Shown: positions 1-7,612, numbered from the stretch's first letter. The stretch: 14,835 bases of DNA from Saprospiraceae bacterium UBA7687 (GCA_002482845.1 DLGT01000048.1:8996-23830), one strand, 5' to 3'. Notes: generated by a model from the sequence alone, not told the origin. Made by a program: numbers and translations.

Positions 1-40
1 GTGTAAACGAGGTGCTCTGAACCAACTGAGCTAATCTCCC
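1..40 (-). tRNA. tRNA-Val (anticodon TAC), 5' half, cut by the window edge
   Basis: Read on the minus strand from 40 down to 1, the sequence gives a 7-nt acceptor arm strand (GGGAGAT), TA, a D stem GCTC/GAGC with loop AGTTGGTTCA, one A, the anticodon-stem strand CCTCG and the loop TTTACAC. In the loop the anticodon is TAC, which reads the valine codon GTA. The gene breaks off exactly after the anticodon loop, so the 3' half lies outside the window. Identity rests on the anticodon and the canonical 5' half; the T arm cannot be checked. Confidence 0.9.
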
Positions 41-90
41 AAATATTTGTCTTAAATGACTTCAAAACTGCCTTTCTTCAAAAGCGAGTG

Positions 91-120
91 CAAATATATG
101 ACTCTTATTTATACTCACAA
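91..120 (-). promoter_or_regulatory. Bacteroidota-type promoter for the tRNA-Val gene
   Basis: On the minus strand there is TTG at 120-118, a 19-nt spacer and TATATTTG at 98-91. This fits the Bacteroidota housekeeping consensus (TTG, 19-21 nt, TAnnTTTG) exactly. Transcription would start near 84, leaving a leader of about 40 nt before the tRNA 5' end. The call is from sequence match and position only. Confidence 0.6.
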
Positions 121-208
121 ATTTTTAGCATCATTTTTTGAAAAATATTTATATTTATTTTCAAATGTCTTTAAACGGTTAATTCAGATTTATCTGAAAA
201 TCGCACAA

Positions 209-1315
209 TTATGGTAAAAAAGGAATGGAGCACACAGTAGCTTCAAGGTTCTTTTTGCCCACCTGAATATAAACCTTACTACCTACAGCTGCGTGGCTGG
301 TCGGCACATACCCCATGCCTATTGGAATGTCCAATGACGGTGCCTGAGTGCCTGATGTCACTACACCTATTTCCGTATCATTTTCATCCATGATCAAATA
401 CCCATGTCTCGGTACCCTTCTTTCTTGCATGGTGAAACCTACTAGTTTTTTGGTAAGACCTGCTTCTTTTTGTTTAGTCATCCAGTCTTGGCCGTTAAAT
501 ACAGCAGGCTTTTTTAGTTTTGTTATCCAACCCAAGCCTGCTTCGAGTGGTGATGTAGTGTCGTCTATGTCATTGCCATACAAACAGAATCCTTTTTCAA
601 GTCTTAAAGTATCTCTTGCGCCTAAGCCACATGGTTTGATGTCAAAAGTTTTACCTGCTTCGAATACAGCATTCCAAAGATCTTCCGTATGTTCATTTGC
701 GACATAAAGTTCAAATCCACCACTACCTGTATAACCTGTGGCAGATATCAGGACATTGTCAATACCCGCTATTTTTCCTTTGGTAAACGAATAATATTTA
801 ATGTCACTTAGATTGATATCTGTAAGTTTTTGTAGCGTTTCGACTGCTTTTGGCCCTTGCACTGCTATCAAGCCAGTTTTATCAGAGATGTTGATCATTC
901 TCGTATCAAATTCATTCTGAGATGATATCCAATTCCAATCTTTGTCAATATTTGACGCATTGACTACGAGCATAAAAGCTTGTTCGCCTTCGCTACACAT
1001 ATCTTCAGGAAGACGATATACTAATAAATCATCTACAATTCCGCCAGTAAGATTTGGTAGGCAACTATACTGAGCGTCTCCTATGGCAAGTTTCGAAGCA
1101 TCATTACTGGTTACTTTCTGAACTAAATCTAGTGCTTGTTTGCCTCTGACGATAAATTCGCCCATGTGCGAAACATCAAAAACGCCCACGCCATTCCGCA
1201 CAGCATGATGTTCTTCTGTAATCGTAGTATAGGAAATAGGCATATTGTAGCCAGCAAATTCAGCCATTTTGGCCCCGAGTGCAATGTGGAGATGTGTGAT
1301 AGGTGTATCTAACAT
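209..1315 (-). CDS. gcvT: Aminomethyltransferase, glycine cleavage system T-protein
   Basis: This is the T-protein of the glycine cleavage system. It takes the aminomethyl group carried on lipoyl H-protein, transfers the methylene to tetrahydrofolate to give 5,10-methylene-THF, and releases ammonia; it acts in the cytosol. The 368-aa product is full length for the family. Visible family motifs are the N-terminal LGAKMAEFAGYNMPISY segment (13-29), the GGIVDDLLVYR segment (91-101) with its conserved acidic pair, TGYTGSGGFE (193-202), and LGARDTLRLEKG (231-242) followed by the SPLEAGLGW block (255-263). The ATG start fits homologue N-termini, which begin just before the LGAK motif. The gene stands alone here: the other cleavage-system genes (gcvH, gcvP) are not in the window. 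No convincing terminator was seen between its stop and the tRNA promoter. Confidence 0.97.
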   Translation of the reverse strand: MLDTPITHLHIALGAKMAEFAGYNMPISYTTITEEHHAVRNGVGVFDVSHMGEFIVRGKQALDLVQKVTSNDASKLAIGDAQYSCLPNLTGGIVDDLLVYRLPEDMCSEGEQAFMLVVNASNIDKDWNWISSQNEFDTRMINISDKTGLIAVQGPKAVETLQKLTDINLSDIKYYSFTKGKIAGIDNVLISATGYTGSGGFELYVANEHTEDLWNAVFEAGKTFDIKPCGLGARDTLRLEKGFCLYGNDIDDTTSPLEAGLGWITKLKKPAVFNGQDWMTKQKEAGLTKKLVGFTMQERRVPRHGYLIMDENDTEIGVVTSGTQAPSLDIPIGMGYVPTSHAAVGSKVYIQVGKKNLEATVCSIPFLP

Positions 1316-1354
1316 GGTATATGGTTAATGATTTTAATAATGGATTTGTTTGCT

Positions 1355-1362
1355 CAAAGGTA
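1355..1362 (-). promoter_or_regulatory. Possible -7 element upstream of gcvT
   Basis: The minus strand reads TACCTTTG here, an exact TAnnTTTG match, which would give a leader of about 33 nt before the gcvT start. A matching -33 TTG at 19-21 nt is missing; the nearest TTG lies about 25 nt away. The call is therefore tentative. Confidence 0.35.
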
Positions 1363-1601
1363 GTGAAGTTGTAGAATTTATTTTGCACAACAATGCATTT
1401 ATTTTGACGAATAATTTGATTTGCCTTGGCTATAACCGTGAACAAATCGGCCAATATGGCATATTATTTAATTTGAAACAGACATTATGACATGCTTTTT
1501 CGATAAAAACTGTCAAATTCGGTCTGAAAAATGTGGTGGAATAAAATTTGAATAGGAATGATTGTTATTCAATTTTTAAAAAAAAGTAAAATATTTATAC
1601 C

Positions 1602-2018
1602 ATGACAAATGTAATGTTCAGACCAGTTAGTCAAATCCAAAGACCAAATCATTTTAAATCTTTTTCAAATCCTACAGTCGGTCAAATACCAAATCAAGTG
1701 AAAAAATCACCAGCTTTTGCAAATATCAAGGAATTTGACGGACATTTTTTAATCAGTCTAGCTATCCCAGGATTTAACAAATCTAATGTGGAGATCAAGC
1801 AAGAAAAAAATATCCTTTCAGTACATGGCAATCAAGAAGCCAACAATGATGTGAAATTCTTGAAAAAAGAGTTTGCACCTACTGAATTTACACGCACATT
1901 TACATTGCCAGAAGACGTAAATACAGAAGCTATTTCTGCATCTTTTGAGCAAGGTATCTTAAACATAACTGTTCCAAAAGGCGAAAAAGTACAACCTAAA
2001 AAAATAGAAATCCTTTAA
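1602..2018 (+). CDS. Small heat-shock protein, Hsp20/alpha-crystallin family (first of pair)
   Basis: This is an ATP-independent holdase chaperone that keeps unfolding proteins soluble in the cytosol. The 138-aa product has an alpha-crystallin domain at about residues 40-128: the PGF turn after the second beta-strand (56-58), a KKEF segment (88-91), and the family signature FEQGILNITVPK (115-126). The C-terminal IEI (135-137) fits the I-x-I motif used in oligomer assembly. The N-terminal arm (1-39) is short and basic-polar. A second Hsp20 gene follows 37 bp downstream, so the two are probably co-transcribed. No CIRCE element was seen upstream, and no exact TAnnTTTG match, so the promoter may be weak or use an alternative sigma factor. 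Confidence 0.95.
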   Translation: MTNVMFRPVSQIQRPNHFKSFSNPTVGQIPNQVKKSPAFANIKEFDGHFLISLAIPGFNKSNVEIKQEKNILSVHGNQEANNDVKFLKKEFAPTEFTRTFTLPEDVNTEAISASFEQGILNITVPKGEKVQPKKIEIL

Positions 2019-2040
2019 TTTTAACCATATTTTTAACCAT
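2019..2040 (+). repeat. Short direct repeat between the two hsp20 genes
   Basis: TTTTAACCAT occurs at 2019-2028 and again at 2031-2040, immediately after the first hsp20 stop codon. It could be chance in an AT-rich gap or a remnant of the duplication. Confidence 0.45.
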
Positions 2041-2055
2041 TTAAATCATAAAATC

Positions 2056-2499
2056 ATGAACATCGTAAAAGTAAATCCTTTTTTACAAGGTAGAAGTTTC
2101 TCAAACATCATTGATGATGTATTCAACAGAAGTATCTCTGATTTTGTAGGTAATGACTTTGCGGTCACCAATCCTTCTGTCAATATCAGCGAACTTGATG
2201 ATAAGTTTGTACTAGAATTGGCGGCACCAGGATTAGAGAAAAAAGATTTTAATATTGCGCTTGAAAAAGGACAACTCACCATCTCAGCTTCTAAAGAGAC
2301 CAATTCGGAAGAAAACGAAGCAGGAAAATGGACGAGAAAAGAATTCAATTTCAGTTCATTCAAGAGATCTTTTCATATCACAGATACTGTTGATGCAGAA
2401 AAAATTGTAGCAGAGTACCAAAACGGTATTCTCACAGTCGCACTTCCTAAAAAAGAAGAAGCAAAAGCAAAAGAGCCTAAGACAATAGAGATTAAGTAG
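2056..2499 (+). CDS. Small heat-shock protein, Hsp20/alpha-crystallin family (second of pair)
   Basis: This is a second cytosolic holdase chaperone of 147 aa. Its N-terminus contains the common Hsp20 segment SFSNIIDDVFNRSISDF (14-30). The alpha-crystallin domain covers about residues 40-132, with LAAPGLEKKDFNI (55-67) and YQNGILTVALPK (121-132). The C-terminal tail is charged and ends in IEIK, again an I-x-I motif. It is clearly diverged from its upstream neighbour, including a longer N-terminal arm that resembles classical bacterial Hsp20, so the pair is an old paralogue set rather than a fresh duplication. Hetero-oligomer formation is possible but not shown by the sequence. The nearest downstream terminator is about 250 bp away at 2748-2783. 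Confidence 0.96.
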   Translation: MNIVKVNPFLQGRSFSNIIDDVFNRSISDFVGNDFAVTNPSVNISELDDKFVLELAAPGLEKKDFNIALEKGQLTISASKETNSEENEAGKWTRKEFNFSSFKRSFHITDTVDAEKIVAEYQNGILTVALPKKEEAKAKEPKTIEIK

Positions 2500-2714
2500 G
2501 GTCAGCTGAAAAAGTCAGATGTGCTTAAGATACGAAACTTCAAGCCGTAGATGTATAAGAATACTTCAAGGTGAAGAAGCTGAAGTAGATTGAGTACAGA
2601 TGACTTAAAAAAATAATTTTAACTGAGTTCAAGATTTTTGTTGACTATGCTTTTTATTTAATATATAAGTATCAATTATTTTTGTGAATTTCAGTTGACC
2701 CGTGGTAATAAAAG

Positions 2715-2745
2715 TTGAGGTAGTTTTTCATAATATGTAGTTTTG
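2715..2745 (+). promoter_or_regulatory. Orphan promoter-like element touching a terminator
   Basis: TTG at 2715-2717, a 20-nt spacer and TAGTTTTG at 2738-2745 match the Bacteroidota promoter consensus exactly. The predicted start (about 2752) falls inside the 5' arm of the terminator hairpin at 2748-2776, so such a transcript would lack the full hairpin and could read on toward the sigma gene. A chance match is possible in this AT-rich stretch. Confidence 0.3.
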
Positions 2746-2747
2746 AT

Positions 2748-2783
2748 TGGCAATCGGTCTGTTAGATCGGTTGCCATTTTTTT
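2748..2783 (+). terminator. Intrinsic terminator after the hsp20 pair
   Basis: TGGCAATCGGTCT (2748-2760) pairs with AGATCGGTTGCCA (2764-2776) over 13 positions, including two G-T wobbles, around a 3-nt loop. Seven T residues follow (2777-2783). This is a strong rho-independent terminator shape on the plus strand. Confidence 0.85.
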
Positions 2784-2975
2784 GCTATATTCAGCGCTAA
2801 CTGCCAATAAAATGAACTAAGATTGGTTTAAATTTATGGATAATAACATAAGTTTTTCAAAATAAAATGGAAGTATAAGTTCCCAAAGAGCCTTCTTAAC
2901 TCAAAATTGATTTAAATTTTACTAATAGTAGTAAGGACTTTGGCATAGTTTATGAAATATTTTTTTAACAAAATG

Positions 2976-3005
2976 TTGACAAATTGAGAAACATCGTTAT
3001 CTTTG
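2976..3005 (+). promoter_or_regulatory. Promoter of the ECF sigma factor gene
   Basis: TTG at 2976-2978 (in TTGAC), a 19-nt spacer and TATCTTTG at 2998-3005 match the Bacteroidota housekeeping promoter exactly. Transcription would start near 3012, giving a leader of about 100 nt. The match suggests expression by the primary sigma factor rather than only by autoregulation. Confidence 0.8.
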
Positions 3006-3111
3006 CAATTCATAATTAATTTATTTCTTTAACATCAGTCAAAATTAAGCGTTTATAGAATATAGCTCTACACTAAAATAAGAAAATTTATTTAACCCAT
3101 AATGTGTAGGT

Positions 3112-3690
3112 ATGCAGCTTAAGATGTTAAACGATCAAGAATTGATTTCACTTTACCTTTCAGGAAATCAGACAGCTTTCGAGTTTTTATTAAAAAGACA
3201 TAAGGACAAAATATATACGTCCATATACTTATTTGTCAAAGACACAGAACTTGCAGAAGATATCTTCCAAGAAGTATTTATCAAGATCGTAGATACTTTG
3301 CGTAGAGACAAGTATAATAACGAAGGCAAATTTTTGCAATGGGCCATGCGTATTGCTTACAATATGTGTGTAGATCATTTCAGAAGATCAAAAAGAATGT
3401 CAAAAGTATCTAATACAGAGACGTTTGATATTTTCAGCATCATCGAGTCTAAAGATGATAATATGGAAGGCTCCATCATAAAAAGCCAAATCCACCAAAG
3501 ATTAAGAGAGTTGATAGACCAATTGCCTGATGAGCAAAGAGAAGTGGTGATATTGAGACACTATGCAGATATGAGTTTTAAGGAGATATCCCAAATGACG
3601 CGTGTCAGTATAAATACATCACTAGGTCGAATGAGATATGCATTGATCAATCTTAGAAAACTGGTCAGCGAAAAAGAAATGGTGATTTAA
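3112..3690 (+). CDS. ECF-type RNA polymerase sigma factor (sigma-70 family, RpoE-like)
   Basis: This is a 192-aa sigma factor that directs core RNA polymerase to a promoter subset. Sigma region 2 lies at about residues 24-95: AEDIFQEVFIKIVDTL (48-63) is region 2.2, and FLQWAMRIAYNMCVDHFRR (74-92) covers regions 2.3-2.4. Sigma region 4 lies at about 130-185, with LPDEQREVVILRHYADMSF (138-156) and a helix-turn-helix, EISQMTRVSINTSLGRMRYA (158-177). The INTSLGRMRYAL segment is, to my recollection, typical of a widespread Bacteroidota ECF group. No anti-sigma factor gene is adjacent, which is unusual for classical ECF factors and suggests control at the level of expression. An alternative ATG lies four codons in (3124). 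A strong terminator follows the stop codon. Confidence 0.95.
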   Translation: MQLKMLNDQELISLYLSGNQTAFEFLLKRHKDKIYTSIYLFVKDTELAEDIFQEVFIKIVDTLRRDKYNNEGKFLQWAMRIAYNMCVDHFRRSKRMSKVSNTETFDIFSIIESKDDNMEGSIIKSQIHQRLRELIDQLPDEQREVVILRHYADMSFKEISQMTRVSINTSLGRMRYALINLRKLVSEKEMVI

Positions 3691-3727
3691 CACCAATGTT
3701 TTAGAAAATAATATAATTTTGCTTTTT

Positions 3728-3765
3728 AAGAGAAGGTGTACCGTCATATACACCTTCTCTTTTTT
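3728..3765 (+). terminator. Intrinsic terminator after the sigma factor gene
   Basis: AAGAGAAGGTGTA (3728-3740) and TACACCTTCTCTT (3749-3761) form a perfect 13-bp stem with an 8-nt loop, running directly into a T tract to 3765. It lies 37 bp after the sigma stop codon and 27 bp before the alkC start, so alkC depends on its own weak promoter or on readthrough. Confidence 0.88.
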
Positions 3766-3792
3766 ATTTGAAACAGATAAAAAATGTACTAG

Positions 3793-4899
3793 ATGGCCGA
3801 CTTACTTAAGAATGTTTATAACGATCATTTCTTCAATATCTATACAAATGCGTTAAAAGCTGTAGTAACTGATTTTAACCTTGATCAGTTTATGGATTCT
3901 GTGAGAGACGACTCATGGGAATCAAAAGAACTGAAACAAAGAATGGCTCACCTTACGCTGCACACTGGCAAACTTCTTCCCACTCAAAATCAAGAAAAAG
4001 TTACCACAATTATTAATATTGTCAATGAACTACGAAAAAGTGGTGTCAACGATCAGAATTTTCCATATTTATTTATGGCAGACCTGATACCTGCACACAT
4101 GATCGAAGATCTACACCTGTCTATTCCGGCTATAGAGTTTATGACTGTTTTCACTAGTTTTGAATTTGCGGGAAGGCTTTATTTTGTTAAATACCCTAAA
4201 GAAATGATGGCTCAGATGCTCAAGTGGAGCAAACATTCAAATCCATACATAAGACGATATGCAAGTGAAGGTTGTCGTCCGAGATTACCGTGGGGATTGC
4301 AGCTCAAACAATTTGTAATAGATCCTACTCCGATTATTCCCATCTTAGAAAATCTCAAAGATGATCCATCAGAATACGTTAGAAAAAGTGTGGCCAATAA
4401 TCTGAATGATATATCAAAAGACCATCCAGACCTAGTCATCGACATCATAAAAAAGTGGAAAGGAAAAACAAAAAATACCGATTGGATATTGAAACATGCA
4501 TCTAGGACATTGCTCAAAAAAGGTCACCATGAAGTTTTAGACCTATTCGGTACTTCAGCGAAAACAATGTTTGAAATGACACATTTTGATATATCGAACG
4601 ATCAATTGACCCTAGGAGACACAATTTCTTTTGATTATAAAATTGTGAATAAAGAAAAGACATCAGCAAAATTCAGACTAGAATATGTCATCCATTTTGT
4701 AAAATCTAACGGTCAGCATTCCAAAAAGATATTCAAAATAGCGGAACCTACATTGTCAGTGGGAGAAATTTTGTCAGGTACAAAAAAACATAAATTCATA
4801 GACTTAACTACTAGGAAACACTATGCCGGTGCCCATAAAATTGCCTTGGTTGTCAATGGTTTAGAAAGTGAAGGGATCCAGTTTGCGTTATTATTTTAG
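3793..4899 (+). CDS. alkC: DNA alkylation repair glycosylase, AlkC type, HEAT-like repeats plus Ig-like domain
   Basis: The product is a 368-aa DNA glycosylase of the AlkC/AlkD superfamily, which excises cationic N3-/N7-alkylated purines without flipping the base. The HEAT-like alpha-helical body covers about residues 1-255. Family hallmarks are HSNPYIRRYASEGCRPRLPW (148-167) and LKDDPSEYVRKSVANNLNDI (188-207), followed by the KDHPDLVIDIIKKW helix (209-222). The last ~110 residues (about 260-368) are beta-rich and match the Ig-like extension of the longer AlkC subgroup, reported to be needed for activity in a Pseudomonas AlkC. The start fits the usual MA-x-x-LKN N-terminus. The reading frame follows the ECF sigma gene on the same strand but a strong terminator separates them. 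No clear promoter was found in the 27-bp gap. Confidence 0.93.
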   Translation: MADLLKNVYNDHFFNIYTNALKAVVTDFNLDQFMDSVRDDSWESKELKQRMAHLTLHTGKLLPTQNQEKVTTIINIVNELRKSGVNDQNFPYLFMADLIPAHMIEDLHLSIPAIEFMTVFTSFEFAGRLYFVKYPKEMMAQMLKWSKHSNPYIRRYASEGCRPRLPWGLQLKQFVIDPTPIIPILENLKDDPSEYVRKSVANNLNDISKDHPDLVIDIIKKWKGKTKNTDWILKHASRTLLKKGHHEVLDLFGTSAKTMFEMTHFDISNDQLTLGDTISFDYKIVNKEKTSAKFRLEYVIHFVKSNGQHSKKIFKIAEPTLSVGEILSGTKKHKFIDLTTRKHYAGAHKIALVVNGLESEGIQFALLF

Positions 4900-4912
4900 T
4901 CGGTTTTATGGT

Positions 4913-4945
4913 AAAAAAAATGGCCCGAACGAATCCAGGCCATTT
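4913..4945 (-). terminator. Intrinsic terminator of the PadR-PspC operon
   Basis: On the minus strand AAATGGCC (4945-4938) pairs with GGCCATTT (4925-4918) around a 12-nt loop and runs into eight T residues in all (4920-4913). It lies about 28 bp past the PspC stop codon. On the plus strand the hairpin has only a short T run, so its effect on alkC transcripts is probably weaker. Confidence 0.82.
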
Positions 4946-4973
4946 CACATATCAACAACTATAGAAGACTATT

Positions 4974-7184
4974 TTAGTTATTTTCTTCCACTTTTACCAT
5001 TTTGGGATTGCCCAAAATGGTAATCTGAGTGTTTTCAGGGATTAATGTCAAATTATCTGATACATAGACTTTACTGTCTGAATGATTACTTCCGTCTGAC
5101 TTCAATTCCATATTTTTTACCATAAACTTATTTGCTATTAGATCAGCATTGTCTGACAAATCTACTTTCATCATTTCTGCACTTCCAGTGAATTCTACAT
5201 CAATAAGTCCACTCAAATTCAAATTTATATTCTTGACAACTCCTTCGAAAACCAAGCCACAATCATAGTATTCACTAGATGCAATAATCTGAAGATTATC
5301 ATTATTTAAACCTACAACTTGAGCATCATCTACATTTTCTAATTGAATTAAATCAACATTTTTGTCTATGACCAATTCCACTACTACGTTTTCTATCATA
5401 TAATGTGCATCCCTATAGTTAGCGTCAAAATCTAATGTCAAAAGGTCGCCAACTTGCTTAAAGATAACTTTTGAAACCTGATCTTTTGGCCCTAGAATGG
5501 TCATCTGATTTTTATCGCCACTTGTAATTTTTATATTAACTTGGTTAACGTTCAATTTTTTGAAACTGCTGATATCCACACTTTTTTTATGATTAATTAC
5601 ATCTTCCCATTGGTTAGAAGTAGCACCATTTGAAGTAATCTCCCACTTCAAATTTTCGATGTCCGAATATATTTTATCATGTGAAAATAACTCTGAAGAT
5701 TTCATCGATTCTTTTACATTATTATCTAGGACTACAGTCTTACCTTCTGGTATATATATGGTATATTCTATCTCTTGATTTCTAAATTTTTTGTCCTTAG
5801 GTATATTCATGAATTTAGAGATGCTGATGGTATTTCCTTCTACCTTTAGGTCATTAGATACCATGGTGGTATTTACTTGGGCATCGTTATTATTAGACCC
5901 TTTGCTATTAACCGTCTTTTCTATGTGCACTAAGTTATCAGCAGACTTTTCTACTTTAAATTTTACATCTCTAATCGACCAATTTTCATCATTATTCACA
6001 AACAAATTGCCTAAATGTACTCCAAATGAATGGTCCGAATTTTCTTCTGGCATGGTGATGATAATCTCCTTGTTTTCAATATTATAATCCGTCATGGATG
6101 TCGATGTATGGGACATCGAATAATCCTTGATCGTGGTCATTCCTACACCCATCAATAGCACCAATGCTACTATCCAAACGGTCCTATAAGTCAATCTTAC
6201 ATTTTTGTGTACCCTATATTTAAATGCCATTCTCGATATGAGCAACATAATACTAAGTATAGGTATACCTACGACCAAAAGCAATGACCCAATGCCAATA
6301 TATGACATGAAACTGAATTTAGGCCCTGCAAAAATTAGGGCAGGAGAAGCATAAGTAATTCCTACGAATGATGCTGCCCACATGATGCCTAGTGAAGACA
6401 ATAGAAGGATTGCTATTAATATGAATAGAGGTCTAAATATTTGCCTGATCACAGGTACAATACCACCAATGACATTGCCGAACATATTGACACCACCACT
6501 CAGGAATGACTTAGCTTGGAAACTGTTATTTACAGCATCATTTTTTTTTTTGGAACCGAGATCTTTACTCCATTCGTTGATTTTGTCGCCTAGTTCTGAC
6601 AATTCTGTCTCTACAACTTTAGCTATATTTTCTATGGTTGCTGGTTCGCCACGCATAGCAAGTTTGTCACTTGTCGTACTAGCTTCAGGTACTAAGGCCC
6701 ATAAGATAATGTATGTAATTACACCGGTTCCTGTAAAAAACAGTAGTGCAAATAGCAACCTTACCCATAGTGGATCTTCAATACCGAAGTATGCCGAAAT
6801 ACCAGAGCAAACGCCTGCTACTTTTTTGTCTTCAGGATCTCTGAATAATCTTTTACCAGTATTGATTTTGGTATCTGATCTCCTACCTCTAGTAGAGCTA
6901 TACGAATGCTGCTCTGACATTGGTTCCGCACCGAAATCTTCTGGTTTTCCCATGATCATGATGACCTCATCAACTTCTTTCATGCTGATTATGGCTCTAC
7001 CTTTTAGATGTTCGGCAAAAAGTTCGGCCATTCTGACTTCGATGTCATAAAGAATCTCATCACATCCATCTGATGTCGAAAAATGTCTTCTTATGGTATC
7101 AAGATAATTCTGAATATAATTGTACGCATCTTCGTCGATGGCAAAAGGATAAGATCCAAGATTTATATTAAATGTCTTGTTCAT
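4974..7184 (-). CDS. PspC-domain membrane protein with C-terminal GIN (DUF2807-like) beta region
   Basis: The 736-aa product is an inner-membrane protein. Residues 1-90 are an alpha-helical cytosolic region resembling the small domain found beside PadR regulators (GKPEDFG at 79-85). A PspC domain lies at about 110-170 (KRLFRDPEDKKVAGVCSGIS at 111-130, then a membrane segment at 141-165). A charged linker follows, then hydrophobic segments at about 250-277, 295-318 and 333-352. The remaining ~380 residues should be extracytoplasmic. Their last part (about 540-736) has the repeated beta pattern of the GIN/DUF2807 fold (LNLSGLIDVEFTGSAEMMKV at 653-672). PspC proteins are tied to envelope stress, so an envelope-sensing role is inferred. 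Its start overlaps the padR stop by ATGA (7181-7184), implying translational coupling. A run of 11 A in the coding strand (6551-6541) lies in the linker. Exact function is unknown. Confidence 0.9.
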   Translation of the reverse strand: MNKTFNINLGSYPFAIDEDAYNYIQNYLDTIRRHFSTSDGCDEILYDIEVRMAELFAEHLKGRAIISMKEVDEVIMIMGKPEDFGAEPMSEQHSYSSTRGRRSDTKINTGKRLFRDPEDKKVAGVCSGISAYFGIEDPLWVRLLFALLFFTGTGVITYIILWALVPEASTTSDKLAMRGEPATIENIAKVVETELSELGDKINEWSKDLGSKKKNDAVNNSFQAKSFLSGGVNMFGNVIGGIVPVIRQIFRPLFILIAILLLSSLGIMWAASFVGITYASPALIFAGPKFSFMSYIGIGSLLLVVGIPILSIMLLISRMAFKYRVHKNVRLTYRTVWIVALVLLMGVGMTTIKDYSMSHTSTSMTDYNIENKEIIITMPEENSDHSFGVHLGNLFVNNDENWSIRDVKFKVEKSADNLVHIEKTVNSKGSNNNDAQVNTTMVSNDLKVEGNTISISKFMNIPKDKKFRNQEIEYTIYIPEGKTVVLDNNVKESMKSSELFSHDKIYSDIENLKWEITSNGATSNQWEDVINHKKSVDISSFKKLNVNQVNIKITSGDKNQMTILGPKDQVSKVIFKQVGDLLTLDFDANYRDAHYMIENVVVELVIDKNVDLIQLENVDDAQVVGLNNDNLQIIASSEYYDCGLVFEGVVKNINLNLSGLIDVEFTGSAEMMKVDLSDNADLIANKFMVKNMELKSDGSNHSDSKVYVSDNLTLIPENTQITILGNPKMVKVEENN
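6541..6551 (-). repeat. A11 homopolymer inside the PspC/GIN coding sequence
   Basis: The coding strand has 11 consecutive A residues, covering codons 212-215 (Lys-Lys-Lys-Asn). One extra A puts TGA directly after four AAA codons. One A fewer gives three AAA codons, then ATG ATG CTG TAA. Either slip ends the protein at about 215-217 residues, just past the PspC membrane segment and before the other membrane and GIN parts. Confidence 0.8.
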
Positions 7185-7531
7185 TGGGCTTCTATTTTTG
7201 AGTTGTTTTGTGATTGATTGACTGCGTGATCGAGTTCTTTCCAGGTGTCTTTAAGACCTGCTAGAAACTCACCTCCTTGATCTGTGATTTGATAATATTT
7301 GCGTGGCGGACCCGATTTGGACTCCTTCCAGGTATAATCTAACAGTTGTGCATCCTTTAGTCTATTGAGCAGTGGATAAAGCGTACCTTCTACGACGATC
7401 AATTTTGACTCTTTAAGTTTATTGATGATGTCTGTAGGGTAAGCTTCTTCCTGAGCTATGATAGACAGGACACAAAGCTCGAGCACGCCTTTACGCATCT
7501 GTGCTTTTGTGTTTTCTATTTTTAGTTCCAT
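7181..7531 (-). CDS. PadR-family transcriptional regulator
   Basis: This is a 116-aa winged-helix repressor. Typical PadR segments are MRKGVLELCVLSIIAQEEAY (12-31), GTLYPLLNRLKDAQLLDYTW (49-68) containing the recognition helix and the start of the wing, and ESKSGPPRKYYQITDQG (70-86), the classical wing. The short C-terminal helix (87-105) would supply the dimer contact, so it is of the small PadR subtype. It is the first gene of an operon with the PspC/GIN gene, whose start codon overlaps its stop. PadR genes next to PspC or DUF1700-like membrane proteins recur in Bacteroidota and Firmicutes. The promoter region carries repeated TAGTAC half-sites, so autoregulation is likely. The effector is unknown. 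Confidence 0.95.
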   Translation of the reverse strand: MELKIENTKAQMRKGVLELCVLSIIAQEEAYPTDIINKLKESKLIVVEGTLYPLLNRLKDAQLLDYTWKESKSGPPRKYYQITDQGGEFLAGLKDTWKELDHAVNQSQNNSKIEAQ

Positions 7532-7581
7532 GGTTTACCTTTATATATGGTTAATGATGAATGATCGAACAAATTACCTCA

Positions 7582-7612
7582 CAAAGATATGGTGTTTTAT
7601 AGTACCATGCAA
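7582..7612 (-). promoter_or_regulatory. Promoter of the padR-pspC operon
   Basis: On the minus strand TTG (7612-7610), a 20-nt spacer and TATCTTTG (7589-7582) match the Bacteroidota promoter exactly. Transcription would start near 7575, about 44 nt before the padR ATG. Operator-like repeats overlap the -33 side. Confidence 0.78.

Larger units (their letters stand above)
2500..3111. other. 612-bp non-coding gap between hsp20 and the ECF sigma gene
   Basis: No plausible gene is visible. Positions 2500-2714 are AT-rich with no strong structure; they would form the long 3' region of the hsp20 transcript. An exact TAnnTTTG box at 2677-2684 lacks a -33 partner. A promoter-like element (2715-2745), a strong terminator (2748-2783) and the sigma gene promoter (2976-3005) are listed separately. 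Positions 2784-2975 show nothing recognisable. Confidence 0.7.

Noticed and set aside
183..198. Terminator for gcvT
   Set aside because: TTCAGA/TCTGAA is only a 6-bp, AT-rich stem, and no T tract follows it on the minus strand.
1455..1601. CIRCE or other heat-shock operator before hsp20
   Set aside because: No TTAGCACTC/GAGTGCTAA inverted repeat and no other convincing palindrome is present.
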